Positions 22,023-34,187 of a stretch of DNA of 64,000 bases are shown one piece after another. Numbering within the stretch: position 1 is the stretch's first letter; each line of letters opens with the position of its first letter. This stretch comes from Haematobia irritans (lineage: Eukaryota; Arthropoda; Insecta; Diptera; Muscidae). Both the position numbers and the translations under genes were made by a program. Location: assembly GCF_050003625.1 (NCBI RefSeq), contig NC_134399.1:107238615-107302614 (forward strand), given 5' to 3'. The notes beneath the pieces are model-generated. The model ran no database searches. It was not told the DNA's origin and saw nothing but the letters and a program-made list of their open reading frames with translations.

Positions 22023-22970
22023 CAGTTATCACAAGAAATATGGAGAATTCATTAAATCCACGAACCTCGCGAATAAAGGTTTTTGATAGCAGACTTTGTC
22101 CTCATCAACTCCTACAAGTAATTCAGTTTTCCTTTGGCAACTCGAGTAAGAATTGAGAGATAAAATTTGATATGATTATATCTGAACATACGCGAAAATT
22201 GGTAGGATCTGATTATATTGAATAGCCATGACATCAGATCTGATCACATCTCAATATTGGCTTTGATCTAACGCCTTATATATCCCTATATTATAAAATA
22301 TCCCTAAATATAGTTATCTCATCATATCTGGTTGGATCCAAAGACGTCAATTTTGAGATCTAATCATATTTGGTTAGATCCACCAATTTTTAGAAGGGAA
22401 ACTCAAATGCAGTTGACTGGGTTTCATTATGCATCTTCTTACTACTATATTGTTGATTTGTAAATAAAATAAAATAAAATCGATGTAAAATGATTTCCCG
22501 CGATCAATGTTCAGTAGCATATTTTTGATTTTTTTAATATCTTAGCCTATATAACTTTTCTACTGTACTTGGAAACTTTGGAATATGGGGTAAAAATAAA
22601 GTGATTTTTCTTTTGAAATTTGTATGGGGTTAGAAACCTACCCCTTGCAAGAATTTTTCGATGGGAAAGAGGTCCTTTCGCTTGTCGACTTTTTGAGACC
22701 CCTTTCATTACATTATTCGATTGATTGTAAGGCCTCTGTCGTATATGCAGCATGATGCATATTTAACTGTTTTGATTGAAATAGCTCGTGCTCTTAAATT
22801 AATAACACCTTGCTTTCAACGCCTAAGTCATTGCATTCGTTCACTTAAATTTTCAATTGAATATGATTATCTATGCTTGTATGGGTAATAGGGATGTCAA
22901 ATGGAAAATTATTGCGGAGTAAATGCTATACATAAAAATAACGCGATAATGAGAATAGCATAAACCAACA
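22023..22970. other. No gene; degenerate GATCTGATCATAT repeats
   Basis: 22170-22390 contains scattered variants of 'atctgatcatat' and 'ggttggatcc'. The reverse frame at 22547-22753 has no recognisable domain. Nothing else seen. Confidence 0.4.
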
Positions 22971-22974
22971 CGCA

Positions 22975-23600
22975 AAGAAAACAAAAAAAACGTTTGGAAA
23001 TGGTGTATCGATAACCTGTTTCTTTTGTTAGAGTTCTTTGAATCTATTCGAAAATTTCAAACTTTAATCACCAAAAACATTTTTTTTTGTTACAAAATGT
23101 TTCTTTTTCCAATAAAAAAAAAAAACAAAATCACAGTCAATTTCGTTTATAGCACTGTTCTTTACTGACTTTAAGTCTTAAATAAGACCCGTTCTTGAAG
23201 ATTCATTGTAAAAATGTAATGTAGTAGTATGTAATGCCGAAGATCTTTTGGAAATCTTGCGAAGATTTCTGAATATATGTATAATTACATTATATCCGTT
23301 CCCAAAAGTTGTATTTTTTAGAAATTGACCAGCTAAAGGTATGTTTCTGTTAAATAAAGTTTCTTTACATCGGCTCGTGGGCGCCCAAAACTATGTTTTA
23401 TATGCTTGTGCGTACATGGCTATAGTGATAATTGTCGTTTGCTGACAATAACAGCTACGTAGCCCATTGGATAGTGTGTTGACTTACTAACTGTGTGGTC
23501 CACGGTTCGCTTCTGCGTCCAGACAGGTAGAATTTAAAAAAATTATAAAATGGAATAATTTCTTTAAATGAATTGCCGTCGTGATTTGACAAAGTAAAGG
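22975..23600 (+). mobile_element. CACGC-ended element, right part lost, with tRNA-like segment
   Basis: It starts 'cacgcaaagaaaac' at 22975 and follows the order of 27227-26405 read backwards (tttcgtttata; ctgactttaagtctt; atgtagtagtatgtaatg; gtgggcgcc). A tRNA-like segment is at 23449-23520 (gtagcccattggatagtgtg ... ggttcgcttct). The sequence breaks off after 'ataatttcttt'. Confidence 0.6.
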
Positions 23601-23611
23601 GGCAAGTTGTA

Positions 23612-23690
23612 GTGGCAGCCCCATATTTCAGACTCCCTTAGACTATTCAGTCCGTTGTTATACCACAGGGGTGATCTTCTCTCTTATCTT
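23612..23690 (-). repeat. SINE 3' fragment, antisense
   Basis: 'ggcagccccatatttcagac' through 'ttcagtccgttgttataccac' and 'cttctctcttatc' is the SINE body in reverse. The rest is missing. Confidence 0.65.
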
Positions 23691-23842
23691 TTTGGTGTTC
23701 GACGACCCTTTGGAATTGTTGAAAGTAGATTTTATCATATTTTGAAAAAAAAAAAAAATTAAAAGTCGATCCTTTCCCTCCGAATATACTCTCAAAATGT
23801 TGATGTCTTGCGTTATCTTTCTCATTCGCCATCTTTAGTTTT

Positions 23843-24033
23843 TCTTTGGGACTTTATATTAAAAAAAGTCCAAACATAATATGTTCCAACATATTAACAT
23901 ATATGTCGTAAACATATTATGCTACTTTATGAACATTATATTCTTGTCCTTAAAAATAATGTGCTAAAAATTTGAGTTCCAAACATATAATTTTTACACT
24001 GAAACATATGAAAAACAGTCTTTTTCGTCCGTG
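23843..24033. repeat. Fragment of CATATGTTTGG-rich element
   Basis: Repeated variants of aaacatat / atatgttt, with 'cactgaaacatatgaaaaac' and 'agtctttttcgtccgtgtc' at the right, match the left end of the element at 45742-46719 in inverse orientation. Confidence 0.5.
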
Positions 24034-24143
24034 TCTAATACTGGTGAGCAACTTCTAACCAAACAAATTGATTGTGACATTAACAAACTTCACTTTTTGT
24101 TTTTATTATTCTTCTTTATTATACGTCTTCTTACGGTTGTATT

Positions 24144-24459
24144 TCATCTGGACATTATTTCCCGGACTGAGAATTTATCGTTAGTAATTGTTGCAAACAA
24201 ACCATTCTCGACAAATCTGTATATACTCATTTTACAGTCCACTAATGTCTTTCCCAACTGTTGATATATTTTCACTCCCCGCACATTAAGCCACTGAGAA
24301 AGCTCCAAAATTGAATATGGTCCTTCGAGCCCACCTCGATACGATTATTCGATGTGGGCATTCCTATTCTGCATCTGAGTAGTATATCATTGAATATATA
24401 CAAGTCAAATTGTTGATATTCCACTCTGTTCAAATCCATTTTACAATTAGAAATCTCAG
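24144..24459 (-). pseudogene. Degraded coding fragment, family not recognised
   Basis: Reverse-strand reading gives CKMDLNRVEYQQFDLYIFND, then CRIGMPTSNNRIEVGSKDHI, a one-frame shift near 24295, then ELSQWLNVRGVKIYQQLG and KTLVDCKMSIYRFVENGLF, ending FSVREIMSR and a TGA at 24144-24146. About 105 residues with ordinary protein composition make chance unlikely. I cannot assign a family; it could be a transposon or retroelement C-terminus or a dead host gene. No splice signals were evident. Confidence 0.4.
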
Positions 24460-24479
24460 TAAAGGTCACAAAGTAATTT

Positions 24480-24960
24480 CTTTAATCACTTAAGGTCAGA
24501 GTGGTATATAATATACACGTTTGTAAATAATTTAGTCAATATATTATTCGTAATACACCACTGTAAATGAAATAGTCGTAGAGTTAAGGTGACGTTTCTG
24601 ATATTCGTATTTATTATAGGCTTGCAGAGATTAGATTTTATGATTTGATTTGAGAGGATTTGATTCTTTCAACGGGGCCTTCATTTTTCCGTTATGTGGA
24701 ATCATCTTATGGAGCATCTCCATCTATTCTGACTGATTTGGCTTTGAAATCGACAAATAGGTAGTAGGTACTTAAAAAGAAAAATATTCTCTGATGACAA
24801 AACATTTTCAATTGAACAATTTTTAAACTTCCAAAATTATAATTTCTACATAACTGAGCGAAGGCTTCGCAAGGTCAGCTGAAATAATTTTCACTTTTAA
24901 ATAATGTTATGGCCGCTGGGACCACCGATAACCGTTCTCCAATCGTTTTCAAGCACAACA
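24480..24960. other. AT-rich spacer, no gene
   Basis: No repeat end or coding frame was recognised before the family A 3' segment beginning near 24960. Confidence 0.4.
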
Positions 24961-26400
24961 GATATATCAATGTTAAGAAGTTTTACGATGCCTTGCCATC
25001 GGCAATTGTTACCACAACCACGTTTGCCAATTGAGCCAAAAATAGTCTACCAAAATTTGGAGAAAATTTTACCAAAAAACTACCAAACAAAAATTCTTTT
25101 CTTTGCAAAAATTTATTTCTATAAAAAATTTTGTCAAAATTTTATTTCTATAAAAAATTTTGTCAAAGTTTTATTTCTATAGAAAATTTTGTCAACATTT
25201 TATTTCTATAGAAAATTTTGTCAAAATTTTATTTCTATAGGAAATTTTGTCAAAATTTTATTTCTATAGGAAATTTTGTCAAAATTTTATTTCTATAGAA
25301 AATTTTGTCAAAATTTTATTTCTATAGGAAATTTTGTCAAAATTTTATTTCTATAGGAAATTTTGTCAAAATTTTATTTCTATAGGAAATTTTGTCAAAA
25401 TTTTATTTCTATAGAAAATTGAGTTAAAATTTTATTTCTATAGAAAATTTTGTCAAAATATTATTTCTATAGGAAATTTTGTCAAAATTTTATTTCTATA
25501 GGAAATTTTATTTCTACACTGAATAAAAAGCATGTCCCGTTCCAAGACACAATTCTCTTTTAATTTTGAGTTTTGCGTACTTGATTCTTGGAAGAAAATT
25601 TTAATTTTTCGTTTTTTCAAGTTTTCTTCTTCATACGCTATCAAAGTCCTTTACAAACGTGTTAACGACAACATAAATTTTGAAATTCCAACCCGACTTT
25701 CAGTAGAAATTATGCTATGTTTCATATAAAAAACGTCTGTACAATAAAGCGTTGAAAAACATGTGCTGGTTTTGAACACTTTTCGGCTTAGTAGTCAAGA
25801 TGCAAAAAAACAACAAGTTTAAAGACAATTTTATTAATTTTAAAGAGTTTTTTTTTCTGAATTATTAAAGCCAAGGTGACTTTAGTCCAATAAATTTTTC
25901 TTTCATGTTGTGATACCCATTTTTAATTCGAATCACTTAATTATAAAAAACAACTTCATTGAAAAGTTTATCGACTTTTGGACAAGGAAAAAACTTTATA
26001 TCTGAGAAATATGTCTTCTTTGCTAAGCAAAATTCGTATTCGTATTTTAAGAACATGAAATATTTGGCCTCACGACAATATTTTTTCAGTGTATAGAAAA
26101 TTTTGTCAAAATCTCACTGCAATAGAAAATTTTTAAAATACCTCTTAGTTGGAGGGGAATATTTTGCGAAATCTACCAAAACATCAAGAATTCTACCAAA
26201 CGGTAAAAAATCTACCAGTTTTAGTAGAATTGTACGAACTGTGGCAACCGTGACCACAACCCAGGTAATTCGATTGTGGATGATAGTCTTTAGTAGAACT
26301 TTGTAAGCAATCCATGGTTCGGGGTACATAAGATTTGTCCTGACCGAAAGTTCGGCGACCAGAATTACGTCGTGTATTCCCTTCGACACGACCTGAGTAT
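24960..26400 (+). mobile_element. Family A 3' part with minisatellite and nested MITE
   Basis: It contains 'aagaagttttacgatgcctt' and 'gttaccacaacca', the 29-bp array (25080-25516, about 15 units, resuming 26092-26130), and then 'gtaattcgattgtggatga' and 'caatccatggttcggggtac', the usual order near the family A 3' end. The terminal 'tatatacttgtt' is not seen. Confidence 0.6.
25517..26091 (+). mobile_element. CACTG-ended MITE, 575 bp, in minisatellite
   Basis: It starts 'cactgaataaaaagcatgtc' and ends 'aatattttttcagtg', with TA at 25515-25516 and 26092-26093. Removing it and one TA restores the minisatellite's TTTCTATAGAAAATTTTG, so both the borders and the TA duplication are certain. Confidence 0.92.
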
Positions 26401-26404
26401 TTAC

Positions 26405-27227
26405 ACGCAAAAAAATAATTATTCCCCCCAAACGAAATTTTAGACAAACAAAGATCGTTTCTCATTTTCGCTGTAATAAAGTTTATAGGAAGAAAAGTAT
26501 ATACTTTTTGTGATAAACGTTTATTCTTTTCCAGGATGTTTTAAAAAGAATTTCATAAAGACTAACTTAAAAAAAACAATCTTTTCTGGTTAATTGCATT
26601 TTCCCTCATATCTTTCTCATTTCCACGAGGTTTTTTAGTACTTAGCATCTTTTTCTGTTATACAAACAATATAGAAGAAATTATTCGATTTTATAATTTT
26701 TTAAATTTTACCTTTCGCCTGGACGGAGAATCGAACCACGGACCATGCAATTTGTAAACCAACACACTAACCACTGGGCTAAGTAGCTGTTATTATCATC
26801 AATAGACTATTATCCATATAAGTTTTATTTTTATAGCATAGTTTGTGGCGCCCACGAGCCGATTAAACAAATTTTATTTAACAGAAACATACATTTAGTT
26901 TTTTTTTATATATATTCCAGATATTTTCGGAAGATTCCGAAAAGATGTTCAACATTACATACTACTATATTACATTTTTACTATGAAACTGTAAAAGGTG
27001 TCTTATTAAAGACTTGAAGTCAGAAAAGAACAGTGCTTGATATAAACGGAATGGACTGTGTTATTGGCTCAAAAATATTTTTTTTGATTGAAAATATAAA
27101 AATTTTGCAACAAACGAATTTTTTTGCTGATAAAAGTTTAAAATTTTCGAAGAAATTTATAAAATCTCTTACAAAAGAAAAAAGTTTTCGGTACACGTTT
27201 TCCAAACGATTTTTTTTTCTTTGCGTG
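26405..27227 (-). mobile_element. CACGC-ended element, 823 bp, with tRNA-like segment
   Basis: The termini CACGCAAAAAAATAATT and TTTTTTTTTCTTTGCGTG are imperfect inverted repeats; TA flanks at 26403-26404 and 27228-27229. On the reverse strand, 26713-26793 is tRNA-like: A-box-like 'tagcccagtggttagtgtg' and B-box 'ggttcgattct'. The small frames at 27020-27260 are AT-rich and not recognisable. Related copies: 49781-50654 and 22975-23600. Confidence 0.8.
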
Positions 27228-27229
27228 TA

Positions 27230-27837
27230 TATGAAAAGAAATTCAAAATTCACTTATTGACATGAACGAAGTTCATTATGCGGGAATTTCATATTATGTT
27301 AAATACACATTTATCACAAAAATATTAAAAAATTCTTGCGATTCAAACAACTTTCGAACATCTTCATTTATTTATTCCTGACGTGTTAGTCAGCCTACCC
27401 GTCCACTTAAATTGCAAATTTTTCTTCCACCTTAGCAGTGGGAAATTCCAAAACCAATAAATTGACGAAGAAAAAACTGATTACCGCCCAAGGTCATCAT
27501 TAGAAGCGAGAACAGAAAAGTCGGTGAACATGCAAACAAAAAAAAAAGTAAAAAATAAAAAAAAAACATTAACGCACATTACCTATTAGAAATGTAAATA
27601 TTTACTTGCTTAAATATACAAAATAAATTAAGAACACACATAGGTGATTATTATTGAAGAATACAAAGTTTGTGTTAAACAAATTGTGTTGTTGTTTTAT
27701 CTCAAAGTCTAAAAAATACCATTAAAAAATACACTGGCAAAGATGAAGATGTGTATGATGTACATATTTTTAATTTAATTTAGTTAATTGAAGAAAGCAT
27801 CTTTATGCCAGACTAGGTTGGATAAAGTGATTGCTTA
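27230..27837. other. No feature seen
   Basis: AT-rich unique-looking sequence. No reading frame, repeat end or RNA-like segment was recognised. Confidence 0.4.
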
Positions 27838-28073
27838 TTTCTACCGTGTTGCAATGGTTAGCATGCCAGCCTTGTAAGGTTACAAGGTCGTGGGTTCGAT
27901 TCCTGCTTCGACCGAACACCAAAAAGTTTTTCAACGGTGAATTATCCCACCTCAGTAATGCTGGTGACATTTCTGAGTGTTTTAAAGCTTCTCTAAGTGG
28001 TTTCACTGCAATGTGGAACGCCGTTCGGACTCGGATTGTCATTGAGCTTAACATGGAATCGGGCAGCAGTCGG
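27838..28073 (+). repeat. tRNA-derived SINE, internally deleted
   Basis: Head with 'gttgcaatggttagcatgcc' and 'gggttcgattcctgc' (27893-27907), then the body to 'gttcggactcgg'. The 'ctataaaaaggaggtccctt' piece is missing, and the copy ends after 'cgggcagcag' without the CCTAA tail. Confidence 0.8.
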
Positions 28074-28818
28074 TTACTTCTAGTACTTAAAGCAATTTCA
28101 ATTAAAATGTTAAATGAATCAATTATTTCAATTCAGTTTTATGATTGATTTTTGTTTTGATTGAAGAATTGAATCAAATAGTTTTTTAGTTGTACGTTTT
28201 TCAAATTCATTTAAGACAATTAATTGTTGGTGGGATATCTTTGAACTATAAGAGTTTTCTTTGAAGCGTTGTGTTACCACATATTCGCTCTTAGCAAAGA
28301 TAATTGTTGTCCTACCATTACACTCTAAGCACTTCCAGAGATGCTTCCAAATTTAATTAAAAGAAATTTTATAATCTTTGAAATTTTATAATCTTTATTT
28401 TTTTTCTTCTGTAAACGTGCAAATCGTTGATAAACAGTATTGATTTAAAGAAAAAATGTTTTAATTAACCGATATATTGAATTTTCGGATTTAAGCTAAA
28501 AAAGCTTGAAATATAGGATAACGCTTATTTTGAGAATTTTGTCTTCTTTGGTTCCATTTTTTTGAAGTTTAGAAAACAATTTTTACTTTCAGGTATCTTT
28601 TATAATATGGATTTTTAACTGACATTATTAACTATCTCGTACGAAAATTTAATTTAATTATAATTCAAATTTTGAGATTAATTAAATTAACGAAAGTTTA
28701 CTAACATTTTTGGATTTTTAACTACCATTTACGAAATTCGTCCTTCTCGAATAGCAAAAATTAACTAAAAATAAAGAAACAGATCTTAGACACGAGATAG
28801 CTAAATACATATATCATA
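28074..28818. other. Old dispersed repeat, no gene
   Basis: 28480-28800 resembles 11220-11480 and 42590-42790. No coding frame. Confidence 0.4.
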
Positions 28819-29294
28819 CACCCATAGAAAAAATCATGAACGGCGTTATCATTTCGTAACGATCCGTTCATGCAAGTGAATCAACACACATGTGTTGCCA
28901 AATTGAGAACAGACGGGGTCAATTTGACAACGTAAAAATGACACCATACGTTGTCAAAACAACAATCAGCGTTCATGATCTGAAAACGTAATGGTTACGA
29001 ATTTATAAACAAAATTTAAAAAAAATGTCCTCTACCGTGACTCGAACCTGTGTTGCCTGCACCATATGCGTTAACAGTCGCCATAGCGCATTGTACCACC
29101 GAAGGAGTAGTCATAACAACGTCTAGCGATTATTTTAAGACTTTGCATGACCAAAGAAAAAAGAATGCCGTTCATGAAATCGTGAACGCCCGTGGACAAA
29201 ATCGTGAACATTCCGTTTTGATTTGTTGTGAACGTTTCCGTTTCGTTTTGACAACGTCCGTTCACGATTGTGGAATGCAATTTTTTTATTAGTG
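28819..29294 (-). mobile_element. CAC...GTG element, 476 bp, with tRNA-like segment
   Basis: It starts CACCCATAGAAAAAATCATG and ends 'tttttttattagtg', with TA at 28817-28818 and 29295-29296. It is rich in ATGAACG/CGTTCAT. On the reverse strand, 29034-29115 is tRNA-like with 'ggtggtacaatgcgctatgg' and 'ggttcgagtcacgg'. The frame at 29050-29292 is incidental. Confidence 0.75.
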
Positions 29295-29296
29295 TA

Positions 29297-30479
29297 AAAG
29301 GAGAAAAAAATTCGATAAATTACATCTGTGCCTTAATTTTAATTTTGAAAAGTCTGGATTTAGAGACAGATAGCTTCCTAAAAATATCTTTATTTTAATG
29401 AAGAAGTATCAATAGCAAAATCGTTGAGAGGATCAACATTTTTGGATCTAAGTAAACTTTTTGTTTGAATGCACACAGCGGCTTTTCGATTTGGGAAAGT
29501 TTAGGGAGCCATATAAGGACTAAAATGATGACGATATTGATTCGCTTAAGAAAACCATCACACGAGAATGGACCAAAACTATGTTCCTTGACCAACTCCG
29601 AGCAATAGTTGGATATATCGAGCAAAAGTAAATAGTTTCTGAAATTTAATTTCAATTGTTAACACTTATTTACAAACATAGGTATTTGAATTGGTGACAC
29701 AAAGTGTAGCCCTGTACTAAACCCACATTTAAAATATTTATTTATATAGATTTTTTACCTACAAACGTTACCAGTTCTACTTAGAAATTCAATAATTTAA
29801 TCGTAAAATAATTAACATCCACTTTAAGTATCAGCTTCCTAATGTAAAAAACTAATTCAAAATGTAACAATTATTATTACATTTTATAAAGTGGGTTGTG
29901 GGCTATTGTCTCTCTGCTCCTCGATTGAAACCAATCACTAGGTATTGGGAAAGTAAATAAAATTGAGTGCGCAATGATTACCTCAAGTGGTAAAAAGCAA
30001 ACCAATTTTTTTATCTCTCATACTCTCCTCTACCTCTTATCACTTCCTTATTGGGTTCTCATGTAGGCGGATAGAACCCACCAGGGTGTACAAGAAGTTC
30101 TTCTATTTTTTTTTTTTTCACTTATCTATTTATGGTCTACATTTGGAACATTTATTTTTATACATAAATATTTTTATAGACCATTCTCATTCTTGGTGGT
30201 ACTCTTGTATCGAAATGTATATGGATTGTCTATCTATCTCCAGTATACCTTCGCGTATTTTCAAATATATTTCCATATAAACTTAAGTACATAAGTGCCT
30301 ATAATAAGTCGTTGTATTGTTGGAAGTGGAAATGCGTTGTCCACTTTCAAATGGTGGAGCAGCGGGGGTATATCTTTAGTAATCGCTGTTACTGAAGAAG
30401 CGCATTTTGTCGGTATACAGTAAAGCACACACAGATATAATGAAAGGCAAGGCACAAGGTCGTTTGGGATTTCATGGCT
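29297..30479. other. No gene recognised
   Basis: The frames at 29395-29655, 29987-30280 and 30261-30455 do not resemble any family. Possibly unique intronic or intergenic DNA. Confidence 0.4.
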
Positions 30480-31659
30480 ACACTCAAAGAAAATTATTTT
30501 TATAAGATGAATAAATTAACTTAAATTATATCACATTAGAATTGTAAAAATACACACAAAATGTTTTTTTTTCTGATTCAAACACGAAATTAATTGTTTC
30601 AATTAATTTTTTAATTAAAATGTCTTCAATCACGAAAATGGTAGTATCAATCACAGTTTAAATTGGACATTAAAAATACTTGCTTAAAAAAATTAATTAA
30701 TTTCATTAACAAATTTCAATTAATTTTGTAATTGATTCAATTAAAAATTTAATTGATGTTGTTTTCACAACTCAATTAATTTTTTTTTATAAAATCGTAA
30801 TTATTTTCAATTACTTTCTAAACCGACTTAGTGGTTTTAGCTTCATTAAAAAAATTGATTGTTTGAAATAAATTTTTTGATAAAAATAAAAAAAAAATCC
30901 ATCACTTTTTATGACATTTGGAAGTTCTTCCAAAGGCACAACTTTAAAAGCACTTCGGGAAGATGCACTCCCAATGATGTTCTTTATTTTAACTGCCCAT
31001 GAAGTGCTTTTAATTCAATTTTTTTAACTTGGTTTTTTCATACTTTTAATGGGTAATTTTAACTTTTTTGTTTCAAATAGGTTAAAAACAGTGTAAGAAT
31101 TCATAAAATGGTACAAATCATTTAAATTTTGTCGAAAAAAATGCTAAATCCAATCTGAAAAAATTGTGATTTTTTGAAAATATTTGAGTTCAAACGTTTC
31201 CGACAAGCGTTAGAATCCATTAAAAATTATAAAAATTATTTATTTGACAAAATATCACAGAATTTTTTAATTTACATCCAAAACATTGAATTCGGATCAC
31301 ACATAAAGAAGTGATGCAAATTGGGTGCAACGGCTGTTGAAATGCAGGACTTCCGTCCTATGACAAGCCCATGTTAAATTCATCGCTTCTGCGTCAATTT
31401 TGCACCACTTCCGGGTCCAAAAAGAACATTTTCATTACTTTTTTGGCGACGCTTTTTGTGCTGGGTATAGTGGCAGCCCGATATTTCAGGCTCATTTAGA
31501 CTATTCTTCCGAGTTAATTGTGTCAAAGTATTAATTGAAAAAATTTTCAACTTCAATCAACTTTTTAATTGGAAATATTTGTTTGTTTACGTACAAAATT
31601 CTACTAATGATTGTCCTCCGTAATCAAAGTACATGGATTCTGGTAACAAGTATATTATA
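30480..31659. repeat. AATTAATTGA-rich element fragments and reverse CCCAGC MITE
   Basis: 30580-30890 carries the 'ttaattgaa' / 'cttcaatcacgaaaatg' pattern of the CACACAAAAA family. 30918-31465 is a reverse copy of the 9618-10192 MITE, ending 'gctttttgtgctggg', with the other terminus missing. A SINE crumb (gtggcagcccgatatttcag) follows at 31470. Confidence 0.6.
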
Positions 31660-32905
31660 ACAGGTTGGCTGATAAGTCCCCGGTCTGACACATAGATGAC
31701 GTCGCTAGTATTGAATGCATATTATTTTTATATAGTATCAACCTTCAAATGATTCGTCTCAAAATTTGACGTCTGTAAGTTAATTAGTTTGTGAGATAGA
31801 GCGTCTTTTGTGAAGCAACTTTTGTTATTGTAAAAAAAATGAGAAAAAATGAATTTCGTGTTTTGATAAAATACTGTTTTCTGAAGGGAAAAAATACGGT
31901 GGAAGCAAAAACTTGGCTTGATAATGAGTTTCCGGACTCTGCCCCAGGGAAATCAACAATAATTGATTGGTATGCAAAATTCAAGCGTGGTGAAATGAGC
32001 ACGGAGGACGGTGAACGCAGTGGACGCCCGAAAGAGGTGGTTACCGACGAAAACGTAAAAAAAATCCACAAAATTATTTTGAATGACGGTAAAATGAAGT
32101 TGATCGAGATAGCAGAGGCCTTAAAGATATCAAAGGAACGTGTTGGTCATATCATTCATCAATATTTGGATATGCGGAAGCTCTGTGCAAAATGCGTGCC
32201 GCCCGAGCTCACATTTGAACAAAAACAACAACGTGTTGATGATTCTGAGCGGTGTTTGCAGCTGTTAACTCGTAATACACCCGAGTTTTTCCGTCGATAT
32301 GCGACAATGGATGAAACATGGATCCATCACTACACTCCTGAGTCCAATCGACAGTCGGCTGAATGGACAGCGACCGGTGAACCGTCTCCGAAGCGTGGGA
32401 AGACTCAAAAGTCCGCTGGCAAAGTAATGGCCTGTGTTTTTTGGGATGCGCATGGAATAATTTTGATCGTTATTGGAGCGTTTGAAGGTCGAAATCGCGG
32501 CAAAAACGGCCCCATATGAAGAAGAAAAAAGTGTTGTTCCACCAAGACAACGCACCGTGCCACAAGTCATTGAGAACGATGACAAAAATTCATGAATTGG
32601 GCTTCGAAGTGCTTCCCCACTCACCGTATTCTCCAGATCTGGCCCCCAGCGAATTTTTCTTGTTCTCAGACCTCAAAAGGATGCTCGCAGTGAAAAAATT
32701 TGGCTGCAATGAAGAGGTGATCGCCGAAACTGAGGCCTATTTTGAGGCAAAACCGAAGGAGTACTACCAAAATGGTATCAAAAAATTGGAAGGTCGTTAT
32801 AATCGTTGTATAGCTCTTGAAGGGAACTATGTTGAATAATAAAAACTAATTTTGACAAAAAATGTGTTTTTCTTTGTTAGACCGGGGACTTATCAGCCAA
32901 CCTGT
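31660..32905 (+). mobile_element. mariner, irritans subfamily (Himar1-like)
   Basis: Left inverted repeat ACAGGTTGGCTGATAAGTCC (31660 on) and right repeat GGACTTATCAGCCAACCTGT (ending 32905) are exact over 20 bp, and the match continues through CCGGTCT. TA lies at 31658-31659 and 32906-32907. The 1246-bp length fits a near-complete element with a short internal deletion. The residues and ends match the Himar1 type known from Haematobia irritans. Confidence 0.95.
31839..32839 (+). pseudogene. mariner transposase, deletion and frameshift
   Basis: DDD-type transposase that would excise and insert the element at TA. The first part (31839-32518) opens MRKNEFRVLIKYCFLKG, has paired helix-turn-helix regions, a CVPPEL motif where mariners have WVPHEL, and MDETWIHHY holding the first catalytic Asp near residue 155. 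A deletion of roughly 50 bp near 32469 and a one-base shift near 32505 break the frame. The second part (32516-32839) has HQDNAPCHKSL with the second Asp and YSPDLAPSEFFLF, in which the third catalytic Asp is replaced by Glu (GAA, 32651-32653), before ending at TAA. It cannot make an active enzyme. Confidence 0.93.
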
Positions 32906-32937
32906 TATGAACCAATTTTCGTAGAATGATCAGGGAG

Positions 32938-33246
32938 TCACCGTGGTGCAATGGTTAGCATGCCCGCCTTGCATACCCAAGGTTTTCAGCGGCGGATTAT
33001 CCCACCTCAGTAATGCTGGTGACATTTCTGAGGGTTTCAAAGCTTCTCTAAGTGGTTTCACTGCAATGTGGAACGCCGTTCGGACTCGGCTATAAAAAGG
33101 AGGTCCCTTGTCATTGAGCTTAACATCGAATCGGGCAGCACTCAGTGATAAGAGAGAAGTTCACCAATGTGGTATCACAATGGACTGAATAGTCTAAGTG
33201 AGCCTGATACATCGGGCTGCCACATAACCTAACCTAACCTAACCTA
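32938..33246 (+). repeat. tRNA-derived SINE lacking the B box
   Basis: It begins 'ggagtcaccgtggtgcaatg', has the A-box-like part, then jumps from 'gcatacccaagg' to 'ttttcagcggcgg', missing the B box. The body and CCTAA tail are complete. Flanks 'aatgatcag' and 'gatgatcgg' may be the target duplication. Confidence 0.85.
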
Positions 33247-33338
33247 GGATGATCGGATGAAATTTGTTCCTCTAAGAGGCTGTGTAATTCAAGTCTTGGC
33301 ATCGGTTTATATGAGGCCTATATTTAATTATGGTCTTA

Positions 33339-34048
33339 TATACAAAAAAATCTGATTCAATCACGAAATTGATCCAATTAATTTTTTAATTGAAATTTCT
33401 TCAATCACGAAAATTATATTATCAATCACAGTTTTAATTGGACATAAAGTAGAATATTTGATTAAAAAATTAATTGATTTGATTTCAAAACTTCAATGAT
33501 CAATTAAAAATTGATTCAATTAAAACTTTAATTGATGTCGATTGTAAAAATCAATTATTTTTGAATAGATTGAATCAAAAATTTAATCGATGTCGATTGG
33601 GAAACTCGTTTTTTTAATTGATTCAATTAATTATTTAGTTAATTTTTTTAATTAAATCAGTAAAAAATCGAGTTTTGTAATCGATATCGATTAGATTTTT
33701 TAATAAAATTTTTTTATTGGAACAATTTATTGTTTAATATAAACCGCGAATATTTTCACTCATTTTTTAGCTAACTTTGTGTTCTTAGTTTTTATTAAAA
33801 AATACAAAAATCAATAATTGTTTTAGCTGATTTAGTTTTCCGAGCTTGATAAAAAAAAAAACTTAATTGTATAAATATATTTTTTTTTTTGTATTAATTA
33901 TTTTAACATTTTCAATCATTGACCTAATTGACTTAATGTCTCTAGTTTGATTAAAAAGTTAATTGTATCAATAAATTTTTTAATTGAAAACGTTTTCAGC
34001 TTCAATTGACTTTTTAATTGCAAATATTTTGGTGATATTTTTTCTGTG
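33339..34048. mobile_element. CACAC-ended AT-rich element, 710 bp, in family A
   Basis: The interior shows the family pattern (ctgattcaatcacgaaatt; aattaatt; tgatattttttctgtg at the right). Left terminus is TATACAAAAAAA instead of CACACAAAAAAA. TA at 33337-33338 and 34049-34050. Confidence 0.65.
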
Positions 34049-34187
34049 TATTTATCACTTTTTGCATGTTTGTTGGAGGGCATATACTAAGATCAGATAC
34101 CAAATGTCAACTTAATGATTCTAGTGGACTTTCCCGAGGTTCGGGAAGTCAACTCCGGGAGTCGATTTTTTATGGGTGCTACTATAA

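Noticed and set aside
26114..26465. Overlapping 105- and 90-codon reverse frames
   Set aside because: They read through the family A 3' segment (gtaattcgattgtggatga), which recurs at 6840 and 40310; not a gene.
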